From: Ignavibacteriales bacterium
GTDB taxonomy: Bacteria; Bacteroidota; Ignavibacteria; Ignavibacteriales; Ignavibacteriaceae
Assembly: GCA_016707115.1 (NCBI GenBank)
Contig: JADJIH010000008.1
Span: 1 to 45,589 of the forward strand
Direction: 5' to 3'
DNA length: 45,589 nucleotides
Shown: positions 38,218-45,589 of the stretch, piece by piece
Numbering within the stretch: the stretch's first letter is position 1
Layout of the letters: each line of letters begins with the position of its first letter
Made by a program: the position numbers and the translations under genes
Notes under the pieces: model-generated
What the model was told of the DNA's origin: nothing
Database searches by the model: none
The model's input: only the letters and a program-made list of their open reading frames with translations

Positions 38218-41200
38218 ATGAATAAACTTTTAAGTTCGGCTAAAGTAAAATTTGTTTCAGAAATATTGCTTGTTTCTTTCATCATTTTCATATCCATAAC
38301 TTCTGCTCAAGCAAGTGAAAGCGGCAAGGGAATAAAAGTAAATGTTCTCTCAACAACACCAACATCAACAACTCTTGAATTTATATTAACAGATTATAAC
38401 CAATCAGTTGTTAAAATTGGCGAAACAGATTTTGTTAATTATGTAGTTCCGGGAAGCATATCCTTTATGGAAAGAGGATTTCCACAATTACCAATTCATC
38501 GTGCAAGTATTATTATTCCAGATTTAGCTGGAATGAATTATAGAGTAATTGATCAGCAAGTAAATGAAATTGCAACAGATCCGGTTGCACCATCAAAAGG
38601 ACATTTTACAAGAAATATTGATCCCGAAACAGTTGCTTATACTTTTGATCAATTTTATAATTCTAATAACTGGTATCCTCAAACAAATATTTCAACAGAT
38701 AATCCATATATAATTAAAGATTTGCGCGGATTAACCGTACAGTTCAATCCGATGCAATACAATCCGGCGGAGCATAAATTAAGAATATGTACTCGTCTTG
38801 TTGTAGAAATTTATTCTGATGAAAATATTCCAGCAGTCAATCCATTAATAAGAACTAAAAATTTAGATGGAATAAGTAAAGAATTTATGGGTATCTATAA
38901 ATCATTATTTATCAATTTTGGATACTCATATTATGATTATGTTCCACTTCCGGAAAATGGAAAGTTGTTAATTGTATATCCAACTGCGTTTGCATCTAAC
39001 ATTACACCATTTGTTCAATGGAAGCAAGAACGTGGATTAGAAACTTTAACTGCTGAATATCCTACACAAACAGGATCTGGTTCTGCAGCATTAAAAACTT
39101 ATATACAAAATTTGTACAACTCAGCAGGCAGCGTAACATTTATAGTTCTTGTTGGCGAGTCAAATCAAATACCAACACTATCGGGCCAATACGAAGGCGC
39201 ACCATCCGATCCAAGTTATGTTAAACTTGCTGGTAGCGATGCTTATCCAGATGCATTTATATCCAGAATATCTCCAACTTCATCAGCCAATCTTGATTAT
39301 GTATTACAGAAATTAATAAACTATGAAAAATATCCTGATGGCGGTTTATGGTATTCAAAAGGTATTGGAGTTGCAAGTAATGAAGGCACTCCACCTGATT
39401 ATACTCGTGCAAGCTGGTTAAAAGATATGTTAGTAGATGATATGAACTTTACTCATGTTGATGAAATCTATGATCCGGGTGCTACTGCAACTCAAGTTAC
39501 CAATGCAATTAATGAAGGTCGAAGTATTATTAATTATATTGGTCATGGTTCAGGAATTTCCTGGAGTACCACAGGTTATGGCAATTCACATATTCATCAG
39601 CTTAGTAATGGAAATAAAAATCCTTTTATCATAGATGTTTCTTGTCTCAATGGAAATTTTACAGATACTGAATGTATGGATGAAGCATGGCTTAGAGCCG
39701 GTGATATAAATAATTTTAAAGGTGCAATTGCAGCATTCGGTTCTTCTACAAATGCAAGCTGGGTTCCACCATGCGATATGCAAAACCATTCAGTTTCTCT
39801 AATAACTTCCCGAGAAATGAAATCGGTTGGAGGTATTTGTTTTAATGGAATAATGCACGCGATGGATTTGTGGGGTGGTAGTTCCGGTGAAGGATTAAAG
39901 CTGATGGAACAGTATAACATATTTGGTGATTGTTCTATGCTGTTAACCTTTGGTATGATTCCTGATTCTACTGCGCCTACAGCAGTTGCAGATCTTACAA
40001 CAGTAAATCCAAATTCAAATTCTGTTACACTTAACTGGACAGCTCCGTATGATTCATCGATGGGTGGAGTTGTAAGTTATGATATAAGATATTCAACCAA
40101 TCCAATTGTTACAGATGTTGATTTTGAAAATGCTCCTTTTGTTTTGTTTGGCGGTAATGCTGATACAGCCGGAGTTCAAAAAAGTTATGTGCTTAAGCAA
40201 CTTAATTTTTCATCAACTTACTTTATTGCAATTAAAGCTATAGATCTCTGGGGAAATAAATCGATTATGTCAAATGTTAGTAACGCTACAACATGGGATG
40301 CCCCAAATTTATCTGTTAGTCCGGATTCATTGCATCGCACAGTTCTATCAAATACAACCTTGGTAGATTCAATTGTTATCTCAAATATCAGTTCAACAAA
40401 TTCATCGCTTGATTTTTCAGTTGAACTTACCAACAACACTTTCCCAGAAAAATTTACAGCTAAAATTATTGAGTTAACAAAAAATCATAATAAAAAAGCA
40501 TCTAGAAACAATCCAATTATAACAAAAGGTTCCAGCTTTAGAGGCGCAGGTGGACCTGATTTATTCGGATATCAATGGATTGACAGCAATGATCCTCAGG
40601 GACCCGAATATGTTTGGGAAGAAATATCTACTACCGGAACACTCGTAACAAACTGGATTGCTACAAGTACTTATTCAGCACTTGATGAGGGCAAAGCAGG
40701 ACCATTTAATCTTGGATTTAACTTCAAATATTATGGTGTTCCATATACTCAAGTTTACTTTTGTTCAAACGGATTTATTTCTTTCTCTGATATAACAGAT
40801 GCAGGAATGTCGAATGAAAGTATTCCCGGAACTGATATCCCAAATAATTTAATTGCCGCTTTGTGGGATGATCTTGATGGCAAGACAACCGGAAAAGTTT
40901 ATTACAAATCCTCTGCAGATAAATTTATTGTTGAGTATAAAGATTGGCCTGGATATTATTCTGGAACTGGTCCATTTACATTTCAGATTGTGCTTCACAA
41001 GAACGGAAGAATAAATATTTACTATAAAACTATTCTTGGCAGTTCAAATTCCAGCTCTGTGGGAATTGAAAATTTAGATGGTACCGATGGTTTGCAGGTT
41101 GTTAGAGATGCAAGCTACCTTGCAAATGATTTAGCATTAATGTTTTATGCAGATCCTGAATGGTTATTCTCAAATAATTTTCAAGGAACAATTTTTAACG

Positions 41201-41916
41201 GAAATTCTGTTGGAGTAATATTAAATTTTATTACTGATGATCTTGAACTTGGTGATTATTCTATGGATATGGAAATCACAACGAATGATCCTGTTAATCC
41301 ATTTATTGTTGTTCCCATTCGTATGACGGTTACAAATGAAGTACCGGTAGAACTGCTTTCATTCAATGCAGAAATGGTTGATGGAAATGTTGTTCTTAAC
41401 TGGAGCACTGCAACTGAAACGAACAACTCTGGTTTCTCAGTCGAACGAGCAGTCCGCAGTCAACAGTCGCCAATCAGCAATTGGGAAAACACGGGATTTG
41501 TTTCAGGAAAGGGAACAACAACTGAAAAAACATTCTACTCATATTCTGATAAGAATGAAAAACCAGGAACATATTTATATAGATTAAAGCAAATCGATTT
41601 TGATGGAACCTTCAGTTACAGCAGCGAAGTTGAAATTGAAGTAACCGGACCAAAAGATTTTGCTTTGTATCAGAATTATCCAAATCCATTTAACCCAAGT
41701 ACAACAATTAAGTTTGCATTACCAGTTAAAACAAACTTAAGCTTAAGTGTTTACAACACACTTGGTGAAAAAGTTGCAGAAATATTTAATGGAGAACTTG
41801 AAGAAGGATATCACGAAATGATGTTTAATGCTTCAGGACTTTCATCAGGAATATATTTCTACAAGATAGAAAGTGAAAATTATTCAGCAACAAAGAAATT
41901 GATGTTGTTGAAATAA
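38218..41916 (+). CDS. Gingipain-like C25 cysteine peptidase 2 with T9SS tail
   Basis: Intact 1232-residue paralogue of the previous gene. Signal peptide about 1-33 (ends SAQA), propeptide (to about 240), C25 domain with His443 in YIGHGSGISW and Cys476 in DVSCLNGNF, 33 residues apart, the exact His-Cys spacing of gingipain RgpB (211/244). Then FN3-like (VTLNWTAPYDSSMGG), a domain with GGPDLFGYQWIDSNDPQGPE, NDPVNPFIVVPI, and a T9SS sorting domain. The FN3-to-end region is closely similar to peptidase 1, and the last about 270 bp is nearly identical DNA, while the catalytic domains differ a lot. Substrate unknown; likely nutritional protease or adhesin-processing enzyme on the surface. Confidence 0.93.
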   Translation: MNKLLSSAKVKFVSEILLVSFIIFISITSAQASESGKGIKVNVLSTTPTSTTLEFILTDYNQSVVKIGETDFVNYVVPGSISFMERGFPQLPIHRASIIIPDLAGMNYRVIDQQVNEIATDPVAPSKGHFTRNIDPETVAYTFDQFYNSNNWYPQTNISTDNPYIIKDLRGLTVQFNPMQYNPAEHKLRICTRLVVEIYSDENIPAVNPLIRTKNLDGISKEFMGIYKSLFINFGYSYYDYVPLPENGKLLIVYPTAFASNITPFVQWKQERGLETLTAEYPTQTGSGSAALKTYIQNLYNSAGSVTFIVLVGESNQIPTLSGQYEGAPSDPSYVKLAGSDAYPDAFISRISPTSSANLDYVLQKLINYEKYPDGGLWYSKGIGVASNEGTPPDYTRASWLKDMLVDDMNFTHVDEIYDPGATATQVTNAINEGRSIINYIGHGSGISWSTTGYGNSHIHQLSNGNKNPFIIDVSCLNGNFTDTECMDEAWLRAGDINNFKGAIAAFGSSTNASWVPPCDMQNHSVSLITSREMKSVGGICFNGIMHAMDLWGGSSGEGLKLMEQYNIFGDCSMLLTFGMIPDSTAPTAVADLTTVNPNSNSVTLNWTAPYDSSMGGVVSYDIRYSTNPIVTDVDFENAPFVLFGGNADTAGVQKSYVLKQLNFSSTYFIAIKAIDLWGNKSIMSNVSNATTWDAPNLSVSPDSLHRTVLSNTTLVDSIVISNISSTNSSLDFSVELTNNTFPEKFTAKIIELTKNHNKKASRNNPIITKGSSFRGAGGPDLFGYQWIDSNDPQGPEYVWEEISTTGTLVTNWIATSTYSALDEGKAGPFNLGFNFKYYGVPYTQVYFCSNGFISFSDITDAGMSNESIPGTDIPNNLIAALWDDLDGKTTGKVYYKSSADKFIVEYKDWPGYYSGTGPFTFQIVLHKNGRINIYYKTILGSSNSSSVGIENLDGTDGLQVVRDASYLANDLALMFYADPEWLFSNNFQGTIFNGNSVGVILNFITDDLELGDYSMDMEITTNDPVNPFIVVPIRMTVTNEVPVELLSFNAEMVDGNVVLNWSTATETNNSGFSVERAVRSQQSPISNWENTGFVSGKGTTTEKTFYSYSDKNEKPGTYLYRLKQIDFDGTFSYSSEVEIEVTGPKDFALYQNYPNPFNPSTTIKFALPVKTNLSLSVYNTLGEKVAEIFNGELEEGYHEMMFNASGLSSGIYFYKIESENYSATKKLMLLK
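41449..41483. repeat. Heptanucleotide array, five units, in C25 peptidase 2
   Basis: Units gcagtcc, gcagtca, acagtcg, ccaatca, gcaattg, period 7 bp. It encodes VRSQQSPISNW at the loop where peptidase 1 carries its own 7-bp array of other sequence. Confidence 0.75.
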
Positions 41917-41922
41917 TTGATT

Positions 41923-41970
41923 TGTCACACTGAGTTGTCATCCCGAGCGTAGTCGAGGGACGAAGTGTGA
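41923..41970. repeat. Interspersed palindromic repeat, nested
   Basis: TGTCACACTGAG...AGTGTGA with an inner GTCATCCCGAGCGTAGTCGAGGGA hairpin: one family member inserted in another. It lies 7 bp after the peptidase 2 stop. Confidence 0.8.
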
Positions 41971-41981
41971 AGTAGGTTTCT

Positions 41982-42007
41982 AAAAGGCACGAGCAAACGT
42001 GCCTTTT
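41982..42007 (+). terminator. Intrinsic terminator after C25 peptidase 2
   Basis: AAAAGGCACG / CGTGCCTTTT, 10-bp stem, 6-base loop, followed by T-rich sequence (CTATTTTG). A worn copy occurs at about 43977-44000 in the duplicated unit. Confidence 0.8.
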
Positions 42008-42257
42008 CTATTTTGTAGTTGGCTAGATGCAAACATTGGTTGGGATGGCGAGAATGTACGTAAAATGTGTATGCCTGTTTGTTATTTTGCCTTATAAAAC
42101 TTTGCGTGTTTTATTATTCTTACAAAAATATCCCAGCTCATTTAGCCTTGAGCATTCAACATTAAACATCTACATTTACCCAACTGGGTTTTACATAGCT
42201 TTACAAATTGAACTAACTAATAAAGTAATTTCTTCTCCAAATTATTAAGGTTATAAG
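42008..42257. other. Spacer copy 1 of a duplicated non-coding block
   Basis: No gene seen. The sequence is about 85 percent alike, by eye, to 44001-44236, so it belongs to the tandem unit. It includes the phrases CAAACATTGGTTGGGATGG, CAGCTCATTTAGCCTTGAGC and CATTTACCCAACTGG, and a 7-bp array at 42151-42178. It precedes the start of the FG-GAP-like gene, so it may hold its promoter and leader. Confidence 0.7.
42151..42178. repeat. Heptanucleotide array, four units, spacer copy 1
   Basis: Units agcattc, aacatta, aacatct, acattta, consensus ANCATNN, in non-coding DNA. Confidence 0.7.
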
Positions 42258-43978
42258 ATGAAGTTTTTAATAAGTATGGATTTGCTTTTTAATAATTACT
42301 ATCTCTGCACAAACAACATTAGAAAAAAAATTGAAAGATTAAATCTAATCCCAATGTTAAATTACATTATCTTGAAAATAACAACTTAAAGATTGATTAC
42401 GATAAATTTACCAGCCGTACTTTTTATTTAAGTAGTTATAGAAGGTAATGCAAAAAAACAATACAGCATACCACGTTTTGTTTTTAACCTCTGGGAACTA
42501 GACACGTCTTTATATATTTACAAGTACCAGTTTTGGCAAGAAGTACCACTCGGCAATTACTATAAGAAACCAATAATAGGTGATATTAATGGCGATAATC
42601 AAATTGAATACTATGGACATAAAAAGACTTCTTTACTGAAAACAGTGGAGTTTATTGTTATCAACAGGATGCTTATGGAATTTTAAACAAGCATTTAAAT
42701 ATCCATCCAATACTGTTTTGTATAATATTTTGATGTTAACAGAGATGAAAATCTTGAACTTCATCTTTACGATACGACTTGGTTTAGAATTGATTCAATT
42801 AATTGGTGCGATACCAAACCAAACTTTTTTAGGAAATCTATGCAAATTTCATTAGCGATTCTCTTTTTAAATTCAACATATATAAAGGTGGCGGTGATAA
42901 TATTCAATTGAATGATTTTACCGTAGCAGATTTAGATTCTGATGGGGTCAATGAAGCTATTTTTGGCAATTTTAGCCCAAGAGAGATCTGGATAACAAAA
43001 TTTAATGAAATTGATACAACATTTGATTCAATAAAAGTATTTCCTAATCCGTACATAGAAGATGTTGCAGGATTTCCAATTGGTGATTTTGATATGGATG
43101 GGAAAACCGATATTGTCTATGCCGGTGCAATGGGTAATATTTATTTGATTGAATGCGAGGGAATTGATGATTATCAAATGAACTGGACAGGAATACTGGC
43201 GTCCCAAATTCCTATATAAACTTCAAACAAATGATATTGATGGTAATGGAAAACCTGAATTCTGGATTGGTGGAGAAGACTTTGGCTATGATTTTACAAA
43301 ATTGATTTGTTATGAATCAAATGGGAATAATTCTTATAACCCTGTTGCCGAAATTGAATTTCCGTATCTGCTCTCATTAAATCCTGCTGAAGCAACAAGT
43401 ATAGATGTAGATAATGATGGCAAAGAAGAAATATTTTTAAGAATAGGCAATGTTGTAGTGTTTATAAAATTGGTCTGGTAAGAAAATGAGCATAATTTTT
43501 GTTATATATTACTATCATTTATTCGATCAAGCGATTCAATCATCAATCCCGTATAAATTTCCAATGGATAATTATCCAGCCTTAATACTAGCAATGGAAT
43601 ACTGGCAAAATGGTTACGGCGGTGAGCTTTTACTCAAATGTTCAAACATATTATCTGTTGATGTTGAGGAAAAGTGATAATGCATTTAATACTACAATTT
43701 GTTCGATTGTTATCCCAATCCATTTAACCCATCAACAACTATAAAATTTGGTCATTGGTAAACCTGGTGGCACAATTATAAAAGTGTAATATAACTCATT
43801 AGGAAAGAAATAACAACACTTATTAACGAATATCTTCCATCCGGCGAAAAGAAATTACCTGGGATGGAAAAAAAAGACGATAAAACGGCAACACTGTTTT
43901 CATCTGGTGTTTACTTATTCAAATTACTCGTGGCACTATAGGCAAACAATAAAGCAGGTTTACTTAAATAAATTTTGA
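42258..43978 (+). pseudogene. FG-GAP/VCBS-repeat T9SS protein, copy 1, many frameshifts
   Basis: Starts with a signal-like segment (MKFLIS; restored FAFLIITISAQTT). Calcium-loop-like repeats appear in several frames: DINGDNQIEYYG, DLDSDGVNEAIFG, DFDMDGKTDIVYAG, DIDGNGKPEFWIGG and DVDNDGKEEIFL, the pattern of FG-GAP/VCBS propellers. The restored end carries YPNPFNPSTTIKFG and SSGVYLFK, a T9SS sorting domain, with a stop at 43976-43978. About 570 aa. The longest unbroken stretch is only 103 residues (42908-43219), so eight or more indels are needed. Secreted or surface protein of unknown function; a second copy follows. Confidence 0.65.
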
Positions 43979-44000
43979 AAGGCACGCAAACGCCTTTTTT

Positions 44001-44236
44001 ATTTTGTAGTTAGCGAGCCGCAAACATTGGTTGGGATGGAGAGAATGTACCTAAAATGTGTATGCGTGTTTATTATTTTAATTTATAAAACTTTTCACGT
44101 TTTATTCTTACATAATATCCAGCTCATTTAGCCTTGAGCATCCAATATTGAACATTTACATTTACCCAACTGGTTTTACACAGCTTTAGCAAAGTAAGCT
44201 TTTCTTTTTCTAAAAATTATGTTAGGCAGGCTTTAA
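44001..44236. other. Spacer copy 2 of the duplicated non-coding block
   Basis: Matches 42008-42257 along its length, including the 7-bp array and the CCCAACTGG phrase. No gene seen. Repetition of a non-coding leader suggests that the whole gene plus leader was duplicated. Confidence 0.7.
44137..44164. repeat. Heptanucleotide array, four units, spacer copy 2
   Basis: Units agcatcc, aatattg, aacattt, acattta. It corresponds to the array at 42151-42178 with substitutions and the same unit number. Confidence 0.65.
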
Positions 44237-45589
44237 ATGAAGAAAAATTGTGTATTTGTTTTCTGTTTCTTATAGTTGAAACTATTTATTTGCACAGCAA
44301 AACACATTTAATACTGATTTAGAACTACAACAATTTGTCGATAGAGGCCGTAAGTACGAAAAGTAAATCCCGGTATGTTTAAGCTTACTTATGCTAATGG
44401 TTTTAATAAAAAAGTATTTTAACCACCTAAAAGCGTTAAAGAAAACAGCAATAATATTAATACAACCCATTATAAACGTTTGGGAAATTGATACAACTGT
44501 TTATGCAAATAAGAAGTTTAGGTTTGGCAAAGAGTAAATATTTAAAATGACTTTGAAAGGACAGTATTTGCTGATGACATAAATAAAAATGGGATTATCG
44601 AATTGGTACGGTTTGACTCAGATTAATGGGCTTGCGGTCAAGTTGAAATTCTGGAGCAGGATATCAAGGAATATTTCAATCGATTTGCCTATGACTCAAG
44701 AAGTATTTTTTGTCCAGGCAATTGGTGATATAAATGGTGATGGAAAAGAAAATTTTATGAAACACAGATACATTAAATGGTAAATCCCACAAGCAGATAG
44801 CATTGGAGCGCTTCCGACATCTTTTTGATTTTGTGTTTTATTTCAACAAATTGGTCAAATAAATGATTTGACCCTGAGATTTTGATAAAAAACGGGAAAA
44901 CGGACTGTATATTTATTGACTGGCCGACTGTATATATAGGGAATATGATAGCTCATTAAATAATTTTGTACAGTGTTTTGATTTTCAAATTCAAGCTAAT
45001 GATGCACACAGTGGCTTGCCGTTGGTGATTTTGATCAGGATGGAAAAATGGAAATAGTATTTGGTACTGTCTTTAAAGAAGGTTTGGTGATTGAGGCAAA
45101 GGGTGAAAATGAATACCAGGTCGTTTGGCTAGGAGATGCACCAACTTATAATGCTTATATGATTGCTGACCGATGATATTGATGGAAACGAAACCAGAAT
45201 TCTGGGTTGGAGGTCAGGATCATTTGGCTGGAATATCCATTCTGGGCTTGAATCTAATGGTCAAAATAATTGTACATACCTGTTGCTTCAAGGTGAGCTG
45301 AGATATCACATCCTTTACACCAAATTATCTTCAGACATCTTGATATTGATAATGATGGTAAAAATGAACTGATTATTAACATTTGGTATTATCTTTTAGT
45401 AATAAAATTCACAGGTCAGCGATCAACATAACTATGAGATATGCTATGCTAAGATTGGAGAATTAACAGGAACCAACTGCTAATTTTTCAAGCTGCCACT
45501 GTTTATGACCTAAATAACGATGGAAGAAAGACATTCTGATTCCAATGGATAGATATCCAAATCCTAATACTATAGTATTTTCATATTTA
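44237..45589 (+). pseudogene. FG-GAP/VCBS-repeat protein, copy 2, frameshifted, runs off the window
   Basis: Starts MKKNCVFVFCFL at 44237, with a signal-like stretch. Repeats are AIGDINGDGKENF, GDFDQDGKMEIVFGT, DIDNDGKNELIIN and DLNNDGR, in different frames, as in copy 1. The GENEYQVVWLGD segment (about 45105-45135) parallels GIDDYQMNWTG of copy 1. Its 3' end lies past 45589, so the sorting domain is not seen. Many indels interrupt it; repeated sequence and a contig end make consensus errors likely. Confidence 0.6.

Overview
This AT-rich window most likely comes from an Ignavibacteria/Chlorobi-type member of the Bacteroidetes-Chlorobi group. The evidence is several secreted proteins ending in a type IX secretion (T9SS) sorting domain with the YPNPFNPST signature, two gingipain-like C25 peptidases, a group-II-like GGGP synthase, RlmD/RsmI, and an electron-bifurcating [FeFe] hydrogenase. 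I see no rRNA, tRNA, CRISPR array or transposase.

Layout. 1-5.3 kb: housekeeping and transport genes (Na+/Ca2+ exchanger, lspA, ppa, a CitMHS/NhaD-like antiporter, proS), all broken by single-base indels. 5.3-10.5 kb: a small membrane protein, then on the minus strand a secreted tripeptidyl-peptidase-II-like S8 protease followed 14 bp later by an OPT oligopeptide transporter. 10.8-15.7 kb: rsmI, an outer-membrane-type protein flanked by a second copy of the rsmI 3' end, a GH5 lipoprotein, rlmD and a methyltransferase. 15.9-22.0 kb: an S9 peptidase (one frameshift), DUF1232, Nudix hydrolase, GGGP synthase, SIS isomerase, DUF192 and an alpha/beta hydrolase. 22.1-24.2 kb: a repeat-rich Ycf48/BNR-like T9SS protein, heavily frameshifted. 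24.4-34.4 kb: hydrogenase island hydF-hydC-hydB-hydA, then an H-cluster-domain histidine kinase, a lone receiver and a receiver-PAS-histidine kinase. 34.5-41.9 kb: two tandem C25 peptidases with T9SS tails. 42.0-45.6 kb: two tandem copies of an about 2 kb unit carrying an FG-GAP/VCBS-like T9SS protein, badly frameshifted.

How the genes fit together. HydA, HydB and HydC should form the trimeric bifurcating hydrogenase that couples NADH and ferredoxin to H2; HydF is its H-cluster maturation GTPase. The adjoining kinase has a ferredoxin plus HydA-like sensory domain, so it plausibly reports H2 or redox state to two response-regulator proteins that lack any visible DNA-binding domain. The secreted peptidases, OPT transporter and GH5 enzyme suggest a fermentative or anaerobic life on protein and polysaccharide.

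Two kinds of small repeats run through the window. One is a family of GTCATTCC/GTCATTTCGA-ended palindromes in intergenic gaps. The other is a set of 7-bp-period micro-arrays, found both inside T9SS protein genes and in the duplicated 42-44 kb spacers. The frameshifts concentrate at the two ends and in repeats and hit essential genes, so most are probably consensus errors rather than real gene decay.
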